Origin: Chryseolinea sp. H1M3-3
GTDB taxonomy: Bacteria > Bacteroidota > Bacteroidia > Cytophagales > Cyclobacteriaceae
DNA: 64,000 bases
NCBI RefSeq assembly: GCF_029360725.1
Contig: NZ_JARKMY010000002.1
Location: 1,188,730 to 1,252,729, forward strand
Direction: 5' to 3'
The position numbers and the translations under genes were made by a program. This document shows, one piece after another, positions 1 through 8,641 of the stretch (position 1 is the stretch's first letter; each line of letters opens with the position of its first letter). The notes under the pieces are model-generated. The model was given only the letters and a program-made list of their open reading frames with translations, had not been told where the DNA came from and ran no database searches.

Positions 1-15
1 ATAGCCAGACTATAC

Positions 16-87
16 AGATGTATAACCTGAATATCAATATGTGTAGCCGCGTTATAAAGATGTATAACGTGAAAATGAATCGGTGTA
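16..87. repeat. Imperfect 30-bp direct repeat, two copies
   Basis: Two 30-bp segments (16-45 and 58-87) match at about 25 of 30 positions and start 42 bp apart, close to four helical turns. Both begin AGATGTATAAC and end GTGTA. They lie upstream of the regulator gene at 244, so they could be a paired operator, or simply the remnant of a tandem repeat entering from outside the window. The segment 88-243 shows no gene. Confidence 0.4.
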
Positions 88-243
88 AGATGAAATTTAT
101 TTTCCCTTTTTTGGAAAACAGGCCCTGAATCCCTACCCCATACCCCTGGACCATCGTCCATGGACTTTTCCGAAATCATTTATTACCTTCACCCGTAAGA
201 CCCCTAAACCAAACCTTTAAACCAACCCGTTGACGTTATCCTT

Positions 244-1161
244 ATGAAAGTCGATGCCTCGAAGGAGACCAGCGCGATGCCCGCTAAACTCCTTAAGCTG
301 TTGCTGCTCATCTCTGTTTTAAAAGCCAGCCGCTGGACGATCAAGCAGCTGATGGAACGTTTCGAAGTAAAGAAGAGTAGCATGTACCGCTACCTGGAGA
401 CACTCGAAGAAGCAGGATTCTACCTGGACAAAGATTCACACGACCGCTATTTTATCGTTACCACGGAAGACAACCCGGACCAGTCGAACTTTACCATCGA
501 AGAGATGACCACACTGCGCAACTTTATCATTGCAGACCCTGACCATCCGTTGCGCGGCTCGTTGCTTAAAAAACTTTCGTTGCATTCCGAGCTCGACACC
601 ATGCCACGCATGGTATTAAAGGCGCACCTCGCCAACCTCGTGGGTCAGCTAACGGATGCCCTACGCAACAAGCACCAGGTCGTACTAAAAAAATATCATA
701 GCGCGAACAGCGGCACCATCAGCGACCGCCTCGTAGAGCCCATTTATTTCGGAGACAACTACCAATCCATCCGAGCCCTCGATGTTAACGAGATGAGCTG
801 CAAATCTTTCAAGCTCGACCGCATCGGTGAAGTGAACGAAACCCACACACCTTTCGCGCACGCTGACCATCACGAAAAACGCCCCGCCGACATCTTCGGC
901 ATTACCGGAGAAACAACCATCTGGATAACGTTACATTTCCTGACCGCCCGTGCCTACTTACTGCTGAAAGAAGAATTTCCGCTTGCTGTTCCATATCTAA
1001 AACAAGAAGACAATACCTACACCTTTCGTGGGCCCGTATCCAGCTTCAACGGCGTTGGGAGATTTGTGATGGGCTTATTGGATGAGGTGGAAATAAAGGG
1101 GCCGGAAGAGTTTAGTAATTATGTTAGGCAGAAGGTGGGAGTGGGGGTGAGGGGTGGGTGA
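244..1161 (+). CDS. HTH transcriptional regulator, WYL/YafY-like, short C-terminus
   Basis: 305-aa predicted cytoplasmic regulator. Residues about 13-70 form a winged helix-turn-helix of the HTH_11/DeoR type (TIKQLMERFEVKKSSMYRYL is the recognition region). The remainder resembles the ligand-sensing part of YafY/PafC-type WYL proteins, but I cannot see a clear W-Y-L motif, and the protein lacks the usual WCX extension. It is clearly GC-richer than everything downstream, so it probably belongs to the core chromosome, with the AT-rich accessory DNA starting just after it. The last codons fall in a G-rich low-complexity run. ATG start; no convincing Shine-Dalgarno, which is normal for Bacteroidota. 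The regulated genes are not identifiable here. Confidence 0.8.
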   Translation: MKVDASKETSAMPAKLLKLLLLISVLKASRWTIKQLMERFEVKKSSMYRYLETLEEAGFYLDKDSHDRYFIVTTEDNPDQSNFTIEEMTTLRNFIIADPDHPLRGSLLKKLSLHSELDTMPRMVLKAHLANLVGQLTDALRNKHQVVLKKYHSANSGTISDRLVEPIYFGDNYQSIRALDVNEMSCKSFKLDRIGEVNETHTPFAHADHHEKRPADIFGITGETTIWITLHFLTARAYLLLKEEFPLAVPYLKQEDNTYTFRGPVSSFNGVGRFVMGLLDEVEIKGPEEFSNYVRQKVGVGVRGG

Positions 1162-1334
1162 ACGCGGTTCAGGGGAGTCGGGCGCGCTGTGAGCGGCAGA
1201 AGTGAGAAATTGAAAAACAGGGATGAAAACCCTGCGGGGTAAAAGGGAAATGCGAATTCGTATATGTTTGGTTGCTAAAATGTAATACGTATAGTATGCT
1301 GTTTGTTAGCGGCAACAGCTTAAAATAGAATCAT
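1162..1334. other. Intergenic segment with small hairpins before the STAND gene
   Basis: Two structures are visible. CAGGG (1218-1222) can pair with CCCTG (1230-1234), a weak terminator-like hairpin for the gene at 244. GCTGTT (1298-1303) pairs with AACAGC (1314-1319) around TTAGC. The second resembles the TGCTGTTTGTTAG found in the palindromic element near 14605. GC content falls sharply across this segment. Confidence 0.35.
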
Positions 1335-4016
1335 GTGAAAACTGAGCTAAAAATCATATTAGAAGAAGGAGCATCAAACAAACAGCAGGGAAACTGCTTT
1401 GAAACTCTGATTCGGAATATACTAACCTCCCATCAATACGAAGTCAGGTCTAACATAAACTTTGTGGGTATGGAGATAGACCTTATTGCAAATCACAAGC
1501 ATAAAGATGAAACTCTCTATGTTGAATGTAAAGCAAAAGAAAAAGTAACTTCTGATGAATTATCAAAATTTTGTTTCAATGCATTGCATAAAAAAGCAAG
1601 TGCTGGATATTTTTTCAGGACTAAGGAACTAGAGAGTCAGGCAGGTGGGTATTTAAGGGAATTGCAAGACGATTCCCGATACAGACATTTAACATTTTTT
1701 GAACCAGATGATATTATCAAGATCTTGTCAGATGCTAAATTAATATTTGAACCATCGGCCATTTTAAGCTCCCACAAGATCTCCAAACGTATATTTGCGG
1801 TGACTTATTTTGGTGATTTTCTTATCTACATTGTTAACAATAGTAGTCTAGTTAAAACTCATTTCTTACTGTTTAATTCAAAATCCAACGAAGAAGACAT
1901 CGCAGAAGACAAACTCAATATTTTAAAAAATAGAATTGATGATCTTCAGGACTTAGATCAGATGATAGTTGGAAAAGAGAAGAATGAAACAACGCAAGGC
2001 ATAGCTCCGATTCATCAGAAAGAAATCGAAACTATCTCGGAAGTACAAGAAAGCACGAATTGGTACGATTATTTACCTGCTTCATCTAAACATTTCGTTG
2101 GAAGAGACAAAATTAGAAATCAGATATTTAATTTTTTCTTAGATGTGAGCACTTGTCAAACCAGTAAAAGGATATTCTATCTCACAGGAAAATCAGGTTG
2201 GGGAAAAAGTTCTTTAATTGCTGAGCTCCGAGGAAGGTCTAGGAATAAATTCTACAAGAACAGATTTTACGTTACTGCTATTGATACACGAAGTGCTACT
2301 TCAAGTAATTTTGTCGCATTGGCCTTTGATAAGTTACTTAAAAAATCTATCTCAAGTGGTTTCTTAAAATTGCCACCTTTGTCAGCAAAGGTATCATTTA
2401 CATCCAATTTCGACCTTTTGAGTTCTGATTCAGTTAACGAGGTGTTATCCGAATTAAGCAGACAACACAAGGTTCTGGTACTGATATTTGATCAGTTTGA
2501 GGATGTGTTTAGAAAGCAATCTTTATTCAAATCTTTTTATAAATTTCTTTCCGATGTAACGGATGCCAAATCAAATCTAGTGATTGGCTTCTCTTGGAAA
2601 ACAGAGATTACAATTCCGATCGATAATGAAGCTTATCACTATTGGCAGCAGGCTAAAGAGCAGGCGGTTAATTTTATGATTCCGGAGTTTGGTTCAAAAG
2701 AAGTAAATGGAATCGTTAACCAATTGGAAGCGAGTACATCTAAAATTGGAAATGATCTTAAACGAAGAATTGTCGAAGGATCACAAGGCCTCCCTTGGTT
2801 AACAAAAAAGTTATGTATTCACCTCTATCATCAAATTAAATCGGGAATTCCCTCAACAAAACTCATTGATGACAATCTTAATATAGTATCTCTCTTTAAA
2901 ACTGATTTAGAAGGGGTGACCCCGGAAGAATTGGCGGCATTAAAATATATTGCAAAAAGGGCATTCGATGGAAATCTATTTGATATTACAGAGTTTGGAG
3001 ATAACATTTCCGAAAAGACTGTCGAAGCTTTAAGAGACAAGCGACTTATAATAAGGTCAGGGGCAAATTACATTGTCTATTGGGATATCTTCAGAGATTA
3101 TTTAGTTAATAATGAAGTTCAACAAATTGGAGAATCTTTTATAATAAGACAGCCAGTAAAAGTCTGCTTCGAGATCTTCTCTTTGTTTAATCATGGAGAG
3201 GAACTTACGATTGGTGAAATTAAAGACAAACGATCAAAGACTGTAAAAAGAGAAACAATCGAAAATGTGCTAATCGAATTGCGGAATTTGGGTTTGGTTC
3301 AGAAAGTAGATGGTCAAGACAAATATCGGATTGCACATCAGAGCATAGAAACCTCCAAAAATGGTTTTGTTAAGTTTATAAGTGATAAGTTTTTGAACTA
3401 TACTCCCTACCTCAAGCTTATCAAGATTGACAAGAAATTATTAACAGCAAATGATGTAATCGAAGTATTTAAAGATGTTTTTAAAGGGTACGACTTTAAG
3501 CATAAGACATGGTCTTTCTATGCAAAAAATCTTATTTCTTGGTTAGCATATTCTCAGCTTTCAATTAAGAATAAGCTTGAGGAACCTCGGAAAGGTAGAA
3601 GATTTGGGATAACAACAAAGTTAAGTAACGATCATCAAGATTTTATTCTTAGAGGATCATTTTCGGAGACTCTTAAATCTCTTGCGCTTCTCAAAACGAC
3701 TCCTTCTAAAATAACAAGTGGTGGATATCGAGATCTCCTGATCTTGGGAATTGTAAATGAGCAAAGGGACATAACGGACTTTGGAAGAAAAATAATTAAT
3801 AGCGATATCGAGGAGGTTCCTAGAATGATAAGACTGGCTGCCGTTAAATTACCAAAAGTGAAACAAGTAGCTGATCTTTTGACTATTAAATCAAAACTAA
3901 AAGCTAAAGAACTATTAAGTCTACTACCATCCGACTTCTTTAATGCTGAAAAAGAAAGTTCTAAATTGATATATGCTAGCAAAATTTTGACTTGGGTGAA
4001 AAGCAGCAGCCGCTGA
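1335..4016 (+). CDS. Mrr-like nuclease fused to STAND/AAA ATPase, candidate anti-phage protein
   Basis: 893-aa cytoplasmic protein with three visible parts. Residues about 12-135 form a PD-(D/E)XK (Mrr/restriction-endonuclease-like) domain with E23, D49 and the E64-C-K66 triad. Residues about 245-520 form a P-loop ATPase of the STAND/AAA_16 type, with Walker A GKSGWGKSS (285-293) and Walker B VLVLIFDQFED (380-390). The C-terminal ~370 residues are helical with winged-helix character and unrecognised; they would be the sensor part. An N-terminal nuclease effector, a STAND ATPase and a C-terminal sensor is the layout of Avs-type anti-phage proteins, so nucleic-acid degradation upon phage sensing is the inference. 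The start is GTG; the overlapping ATG at 1333 is closed by an immediate stop. Codon use is AT-rich compared with the gene at 244. Palindromic repeats flank it. Confidence 0.75.
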   Translation: MKTELKIILEEGASNKQQGNCFETLIRNILTSHQYEVRSNINFVGMEIDLIANHKHKDETLYVECKAKEKVTSDELSKFCFNALHKKASAGYFFRTKELESQAGGYLRELQDDSRYRHLTFFEPDDIIKILSDAKLIFEPSAILSSHKISKRIFAVTYFGDFLIYIVNNSSLVKTHFLLFNSKSNEEDIAEDKLNILKNRIDDLQDLDQMIVGKEKNETTQGIAPIHQKEIETISEVQESTNWYDYLPASSKHFVGRDKIRNQIFNFFLDVSTCQTSKRIFYLTGKSGWGKSSLIAELRGRSRNKFYKNRFYVTAIDTRSATSSNFVALAFDKLLKKSISSGFLKLPPLSAKVSFTSNFDLLSSDSVNEVLSELSRQHKVLVLIFDQFEDVFRKQSLFKSFYKFLSDVTDAKSNLVIGFSWKTEITIPIDNEAYHYWQQAKEQAVNFMIPEFGSKEVNGIVNQLEASTSKIGNDLKRRIVEGSQGLPWLTKKLCIHLYHQIKSGIPSTKLIDDNLNIVSLFKTDLEGVTPEELAALKYIAKRAFDGNLFDITEFGDNISEKTVEALRDKRLIIRSGANYIVYWDIFRDYLVNNEVQQIGESFIIRQPVKVCFEIFSLFNHGEELTIGEIKDKRSKTVKRETIENVLIELRNLGLVQKVDGQDKYRIAHQSIETSKNGFVKFISDKFLNYTPYLKLIKIDKKLLTANDVIEVFKDVFKGYDFKHKTWSFYAKNLISWLAYSQLSIKNKLEEPRKGRRFGITTKLSNDHQDFILRGSFSETLKSLALLKTTPSKITSGGYRDLLILGIVNEQRDITDFGRKIINSDIEEVPRMIRLAAVKLPKVKQVADLLTIKSKLKAKELLSLLPSDFFNAEKESSKLIYASKILTWVKSSSR

Positions 4017-4023
4017 CAAAATG

Positions 4024-4127
4024 TTTCTGCAATGGTGCCGGACCAGTGGTTTTAAGTTTTATCTTCGTTCAACGTTTAGTTTCGCGTGGGACAGGGACGT
4101 GGCTTCGAGAAGGCCACATTGCAGAAA
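4024..4127. repeat. Palindromic interspersed element, copy i
   Basis: An 11-bp perfect inverted repeat (TTTCTGCAATG at 4024-4034, complement at 4117-4127) encloses about 80 bp. The interior holds a 27-bp string (4051-4077) that is repeated exactly at 22028-22054. The element begins 8 bp after the stop of the STAND-nuclease gene and is followed by CAACGTTATCGC. Bacteroidota genomes carry families of such intergenic palindromes; whether this is a terminator, a REP-like element or a recombination site is not decided by the sequence. Confidence 0.65.
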
Positions 4128-4299
4128 TACCAACGTTATCGCAAGTTTTATTGAAGAGCATCAACAAACAAATCTGTTATGACTTCTGAAAATAACACGT
4201 TTGGGATTTTATTGGGTCATAAAATTTTGGATGGAAAACTCAAAAAGAAAGGGAATTCCAGAATAATGTAGATTTTGGGCGAGCACACAAGATTGCATA

Positions 4300-4395
4300 T
4301 AACCAATGGTGGGTTTAGTTTAGATTTAAATATCTATCGCCCTTCAACGCTCGTTTAACTTGTGGAAAGAGTCGACTTCGAAACCCACCGGCGTT
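4300..4395. repeat. Palindromic interspersed element, copy ii
   Basis: A second palindrome in the 4017-4467 gap. GGTGGGTTT (4309-4317) is perfectly complementary to AAACCCACC (4381-4389), and the arms extend imperfectly outward (AACCAATGG against CCGGCGTT). The interior contains TTCAACGCTCGTTTAACTTG, a diverged version of the core in copy i. The rest of 4128-4443 holds no supported gene. Confidence 0.5.
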
Positions 4396-4467
4396 GCCCT
4401 CGACACGGTCGGAAAAGTAGTTTAAACATTATAGAATGACACTTTGACCCATACAGATTCTAGACAA

Positions 4468-5466
4468 ATGACAAGTTTGCTATTAGACGAATATAACGGT
4501 TACCACCCGGAGTTTATGGACTCGCTGGTAGTGTTTTCGGAGGACAATAGGAGGAAAATTATAAGGAGGCTCAAAAACGAAAAAGACAGAAATAATTTTC
4601 TTTCCACCATTGGTGAAATAAGATTTGGAAAATTGTTCAATGAGCTAGGATTTCAAATCGAATACGACAAGCTGTTCCCCAATAATCAAAAACCTGACTG
4701 GGAAATAAGAATTAGAGGCTCTTCGGCTATCTGCGATGTTTACAGGCTGGGTAAAAGTGAGAAAGATCAATTTAGGAGTGACTTTGAGAATAGATTGATT
4801 GAGAAGATAGAGGGCATACAACAAAGGTATTTTTTAAAAATATATTTTGTGGACGCACACTTCGATACGACTTTTTATAATGTTGACTTAATAACTAACG
4901 AAGTAAGAGATTGGTTGACTAGTTCACAAAAAGAAGTTGGAGAAAGGATTTCGATACAAAATAATTTTGAATTTGAAGTCATTAAATCACAAACAGAGAC
5001 CGAGAATGTTTGTTGTTTAGGAAATGTAAGCCCAATTGAAATAAAATCGCAAAAAGTGAAACAGTCAGGAAATTTAAAACCAAATGAGATTACGAAAAAG
5101 CTTCATAAGTATGATTCAATAATTTCAGAGTACAAAGTGCCATTTTTTATTTGTGTTTACATAGACTTTGCAAGTGGCTTTAAGCACAGGGACCTTCAGG
5201 ACAATTTTTTGGGACGTGGTGTTAAGTTCGTTGACTTCGGAACACCCATGGCAAGTATGGAACAATTTAGACACCTGGGACAAGCATGGTCCGAGTTAGG
5301 TGAATTCTATAACAATTTACAACTGAGTGGTATTATAACTTTTTTTAATGAACAGTTTAAATTACTACTGAATCCAAACAGGCAACAAATAATCTATGAG
5401 CAAAGGAACGAGGAAATGCTATTAAAATTGAAAATTATTACTGACGCAAATGAAGGCAACAACTAA
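4468..5466 (+). CDS. Uncharacterised protein with degenerate PD-(D/E)XK-like N-terminus
   Basis: About 332 aa, predicted cytoplasmic. The N-terminal third has the spacing of a restriction-endonuclease fold: GEIRFGKLFNELGF (helix with Glu), KPDWEI (the PD), then AICDVYRL where an (D/E)xK would be expected. The lysine is absent, so the active site is either altered or dead. The central and C-terminal parts are unrecognised. The reading frame is open upstream to a TTG at 4444; I prefer the ATG at 4468. It follows the STAND-nuclease gene on the same strand after 450 bp containing two palindromes, so co-transcription is doubtful. A role with its neighbour in defence is only a contextual guess. Confidence 0.6.
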   Translation: MTSLLLDEYNGYHPEFMDSLVVFSEDNRRKIIRRLKNEKDRNNFLSTIGEIRFGKLFNELGFQIEYDKLFPNNQKPDWEIRIRGSSAICDVYRLGKSEKDQFRSDFENRLIEKIEGIQQRYFLKIYFVDAHFDTTFYNVDLITNEVRDWLTSSQKEVGERISIQNNFEFEVIKSQTETENVCCLGNVSPIEIKSQKVKQSGNLKPNEITKKLHKYDSIISEYKVPFFICVYIDFASGFKHRDLQDNFLGRGVKFVDFGTPMASMEQFRHLGQAWSELGEFYNNLQLSGIITFFNEQFKLLLNPNRQQIIYEQRNEEMLLKLKIITDANEGNN

Positions 5467-5589
5467 ACTAAAGTGAGGGTAAGACCCTACGTCTGGCAAC
5501 AAAATGTCCATGAATCCCTTCCGACGTAACCCTCCTCTGAAGTACATCTTTTAGTTAAGAAATTGGTGCTATAGGTTTGCTGAAAAAAA

Positions 5590-5907
5590 ATGGTACTCAT
5601 GGAATCAACAGAAGTCACTACGCAGCAATTAATGTTTTCACTTATCGAGATTTGGCAGGGTAGTAATAAATCTCAGCAGGAATTCTGCAAGGAAAAAGAT
5701 ATCCAATATCATAAGTTTAGCTATTGGTTTAGGAAATACAGAGCTTTGCACTCATCCATTGGCACCGACACAAAATTCTTTAAGCAGATAAAATTAAAGG
5801 AACAAAGTCCATGTTCATCTCCTGTAGAATTGTTGTTTCCCGATGGCCGCAAACTTATCTTTCATCAGCCTGTAGAGGTTTCTTTTCTACGCGCTTTACT
5901 GGGCTAA
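5590..5907 (+). CDS. IS66-family TnpA-like accessory protein
   Basis: 105-aa protein matching the small IS66 TnpA (OrfA) family: an N-terminal HTH-like segment with KSQQEFCKEKDIQYHKFSYW, followed by the family's C-terminal block VELLFPDGRKLIFHQPVEVS...LRALLG. In complete IS66 elements it precedes tnpB and the large tnpC transposase. Here tnpB starts 1 bp after the stop but is cut after about 22 codons and tnpC is absent, so this is a remnant. TnpA has a regulatory or accessory role in the family and would have no function alone. No terminal inverted repeats were found. Confidence 0.8.
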   Translation: MVLMESTEVTTQQLMFSLIEIWQGSNKSQQEFCKEKDIQYHKFSYWFRKYRALHSSIGTDTKFFKQIKLKEQSPCSSPVELLFPDGRKLIFHQPVEVSFLRALLG

Positions 5908-5908
5908 T

Positions 5909-6160
5909 ATGCTTTCCCTTTCCCGTTCGTACAGATATTTCCTGTACCAACACCAAGCGGATATGCGCAAGGGTTTGGCATTCTTCTATTTAATTTTTCT
6001 CGGATTGATCACCGGACTAAATCTATTTATAGAGAGAAAAATGGAGAAGAGAAGAACAACACGCGAGTATTTAATGTTAGTGGTAATTAATTTGATTTTC
6101 TTGGCGCTTGGTATTATTTATTACTCAAACAAATTCTATGACTATTGCGAACAACCGTAG
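5909..6160 (+). pseudogene. IS66 TnpB start fused to a foreign membrane-protein end
   Basis: 83-codon open frame made of two unrelated parts. Residues 1-22 (MLSLSRSYRYFLYQHQADMR, then KG) are the canonical beginning of IS66 TnpB. From residue 23 the TnpB sequence stops and a protein with two hydrophobic segments begins (LAFFYLIFLGLITGLNLF and YLMLVVINLIFLALGIIYYS, separated by a basic loop). The junction is near 5975. The likeliest reading is an IS66 element truncated by deletion into the 3' part of a small membrane-protein gene. The chimera might be translated, but there is no reason to give it a function. Confidence 0.7.
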
Positions 6161-6200
6161 GAACTGAATACATCGCCTTCGTGGACAGAGGGCCAGCCGC

Positions 6201-6790
6201 TAATAATATGGTTCGCGTGGTCGACACGGCCCCGCGTGAAGCCCGTGCTGCACCGGAGCTTGCGCCACCGCTAAAGCTAAGGCGACACGCGGTCGGTAAT
6301 GGTGAGTATATATTTTACTTTTGGGATTGACGTGCAGCCGGAAAGTGTTTTTCTACTGGTGGTATATCCGAACAAGGCAGTTTTCTAATTTAAAGCAGCG
6401 TACGGATTTTCGTTTGATCCTCTGTGTGGTTTTAAGTCGTTAATCGATTTACTTCTGCGCTTTACCCAAAGCAGTAGCTAAGCATAGTTTTTAAGAAGCT
6501 TGCTTGCTCTGATGTTTTTGGATAAGATCTTTCATCATTCCCGGACCCGACGGCCCTCGCCTATCAAAACTAAAGATTGTGATCGTCGTGAGTTGCTTAC
6601 AAACAGGGTAAGTATGAAATGAGATCACAGCCAATTACCAGAATCCGAATCTATTCGCACACTGGAAGTTGGTATATTTATAATGTAGAAATACATTTGT
6701 GATTAAACAGGAAGAGCCGTGTGAGGGGACGCTTTCACGAACAGTTCGGTGAGGGTGCAGAGGCGAAAATCCCTTGCGTGACTCAACTAT
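6201..6790 (+). mobile_element. Degraded ORF-less group II intron-like repeat, copy 1 (complete)
   Basis: The most canonical copy. The 3' end reads as domain V, with GAGCCGTGTGA (6714-6724) pairing to TTTCACGAACAGTTC (6733-6747). Domain VI follows: GAG (6751-6753) opens the stem, TGCA pairs with TGCG, and an unpaired A at 6781 precedes the closing CTC and the terminal AAC. The 5' end has a GTTCGCGTGG...GCGTGAAGC hairpin followed by GTGCTG at 6245, close to the group II GUGYG start. The block from 6245 to about 6787 is some 540 nt, a plausible size for an ORF-less group II intron. No reverse transcriptase frame is visible. Short frames inside it are not counted as genes. Confidence 0.7.
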
Positions 6791-6805
6791 GTGCAATTTG
6801 AAGGC

Positions 6806-7345
6806 ATGAAGAAGCTGAGCCTTTATTTGACATTCATTATCGTGCTTGCTGTTAGCTGTCGGGATGTTGATAGATTAAATGTAAAACCAGGAATTGGCAT
6901 TGATAATTTGACCTTTCTCAATTCAGATACTAATGATATTAGAAAATATAGAGGACTTGATTTTGTGAAACGTTCTGGGAAATCTGTTGTTGACGGTCCG
7001 GCATGGGCGTGCTACGAGCAATCAACAAGATTCATCAATGACAGTTTGGGGATAACCTTTGTGTTTTCAACCCCCTGCGTTAAACACGTTGATTCGGCCA
7101 AACAAGTTTTTGTTAATGTGTCATTGTATAAGACTCCAAATGCATGCTTGTCGGATAACTTGTGCATTGGCTCTGCTACCAGAGGAAATGTAATTAAACA
7201 TTTAGGTGAACCGTTAAAGGCTTATGAGCAAATATCCGGTCAAGTCGACCTATATTATGACTACCTGGAGTTACATTTTTCATGCGACACCTTAAATTGG
7301 ATTAAGATTTACACTAACCAGAAATTGGAACACCAACTTAGATAG
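6806..7345 (+). CDS. Predicted lipoprotein, unknown function
   Basis: 179 aa with an N-terminal signal ending in a lipobox (LAVSC, Cys18), so it is predicted to be lipid-anchored in the envelope. The mature part is unrecognised; it contains five further cysteines (CYEQ, TPCV, NACLSDNLC, FSCD) that could form disulfides in the periplasm. The frame is open to a GTG at 6791, but that lies at the edge of the intron-like repeat. The ATG at 6806 gives a clean signal peptide and is preferred. It starts 16 bp after copy 1 and ends about 13 bp before copy 2. Confidence 0.75.
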   Translation: MKKLSLYLTFIIVLAVSCRDVDRLNVKPGIGIDNLTFLNSDTNDIRKYRGLDFVKRSGKSVVDGPAWACYEQSTRFINDSLGITFVFSTPCVKHVDSAKQVFVNVSLYKTPNACLSDNLCIGSATRGNVIKHLGEPLKAYEQISGQVDLYYDYLELHFSCDTLNWIKIYTNQKLEHQLR

Positions 7346-7357
7346 ACACAACTACAC

Positions 7358-7910
7358 CTAATAAACACGGCTTCGCGTGGCCTGCACCGCCCAGCGTGAA
7401 GCCATGTTGCGCCGGAGCTTCGGTAGCGGTGAATACATTTTACTTATGGGGATTGATGTGCAGCCGGAAAGAGAGTTTTCTAACGGTAGGCATATCCGAA
7501 CACTGAGCAGTTTTCTAATTAAAGCAGCGTAGGGATTTTTCGGTTGATCTTCTGTGTGGTTTTAAGTCGTTAATCGATTTATTTCTGCACTTTGCCCAAA
7601 GCAGTAGCTAAGCATAGTCTTTAAGAAGCTTGCTCGCTCTGATGTTTTTGGATAAGATCCTTTATCATTTCCGGACCCGGCGGCCCTCGCCTGTCAAAAT
7701 TAAAGATTGTGATCATCGTGAGTTGCTTACAAACAGGACAAGCATGAAAGGAGATCACAGCCGATTACCTGAATCCGAATTTATTCGCACACTGGAAATT
7801 GGTATATTTATAATGTAGAAATACATTTGTGATTAAACGGGAAGAGTCGTATGACTTTCTCTCCGGATTTCTATGAGAACGCAGAGGTGAAATCCTTTGA
7901 GTGACTCGAC
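7358..7910 (+). mobile_element. Degraded group II intron-like repeat, copy 2 (complete, damaged domain V)
   Basis: Nearly full-length copy aligned end to end with copy 1. It has a CGGCTTCGCGTGG...CAGCGTGAAGCC hairpin, a conserved interior (TTTTCTAATT, GGTTTTAAGTCGTTAATCG, AAGCAGTAGCTAAGCATAG) and a 3' end CGCAGAGGTGAAATCCTTTG, then the bulged-A segment and CTCGAC at 7905-7910. Domain V is broken (GAGTCGTATGACTT..., 3' strand lost). The expected GTG start is ATG here (7404), so this copy could not splice. It begins about 13 bp after the lipoprotein stop. Confidence 0.7.
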
Positions 7911-7936
7911 TGTGCGCCATGCAAATAGACATTTGA

Positions 7937-8224
7937 ATGATGGAAGGATATTTTGATATTGAATGGATAGTTGAGCTCATTAAAGAGCAAGTGCCCGACA
8001 GGCTTTATCTCATAGAGCAACTTCGAAAATCTGGTATTAAGGGATGGATAAGACAACCCTATGTCAGATTCGTATCCGCAGAAAATGCAAATCAACCAGG
8101 ATCAATCTGGCAATTTTACGAGAATGTTGTATTGGAACATAAGACCGAAGGGACAATTGTTCTTGATATCCTTAAAGATGGACGAATTGGCGGAATCGAG
8201 TTTGTCAGTCAAATTCGGCAGTAG
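7937..8224 (+). CDS. Conserved hypothetical protein, 95 aa
   Basis: Small soluble protein with no signal or membrane segment and no family I can name. Its composition (DIEWIVELIKEQVPDRLYLI, then GTIVLDILKDGRIGGIEF) looks like a folded alpha/beta protein rather than chance, and codon use is normal for the region. The first ATG is followed by a second in-frame ATG at 7940. It starts 27 bp after the 3' end of copy 2. Its first ~50 bp, together with the upstream domain VI, are duplicated at 11645-11762. Confidence 0.65.
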   Translation: MMEGYFDIEWIVELIKEQVPDRLYLIEQLRKSGIKGWIRQPYVRFVSAENANQPGSIWQFYENVVLEHKTEGTIVLDILKDGRIGGIEFVSQIRQ

Positions 8225-8250
8225 ATTTAAGTGGAAGTAAGGAACGCATA

Positions 8251-8570
8251 GGAAATAAGGCTTTGCGTGGCGGCACCGCTCAGCGTGAAGCCAGTGTTGC
8301 ACGGGAGCTTGCGCCACCGCTAAAGCGACATGCGGTCGGTAGCGGTGAGTATATTTACTTATGGTGATTGATGTGCAGCTGGAAAGTGATTTTGCTAACG
8401 GTAGGCATATCCGAACACTGGGCAGTTTTCTAATTTTAAGTAGCGTACGGATTTTTCGTTTGATCATCTGTGTGGTTTTAAGTCATTAATCGATTTATTT
8501 CTGCGCTTTGCCAAAGCAGAGCTAAGCATAGTCTTTAAGAAGCCTGCTTGCTGTGAGGTTGTTGGATAAA
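8251..8570 (+). mobile_element. Group II intron-like repeat, 5' module (copy 3)
   Basis: Carries the 5' hairpin (GGCTTTGCGTGG...CAGCGTGAAGCC), GTGTTG at 8294, the TTTTCTAATTT and GGTTTTAAGTCATTAATCG blocks and the AGCTAAGCATAG block. The homology stops near 8570. The matching domain V/VI lies at 9141-9224, on the far side of the gene 8642-9127. The segment 8571-8641 is AT-rich and unassigned. Confidence 0.65.
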
Positions 8571-8641
8571 TTATTATTATTTTAACATCAAGGAAAATTT
8601 AAACAACACAAACATCAGCGGCGTAGGCATTCGCCGGACAA

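Noticed and set aside
6145-6330. 61-codon plus-strand frame after the IS66 chimera
   Set aside because: It overlaps the chimera's end and then runs through the 5' hairpin of intron-like copy 1; composition is Pro/Arg/Ala-rich as expected from the repeat.
7630-7818. 62-codon plus-strand frame within intron-like copy 2
   Set aside because: It lies wholly inside the repeat, and the equivalent stretch in copy 1 is interrupted by stops, so it is not conserved as coding.
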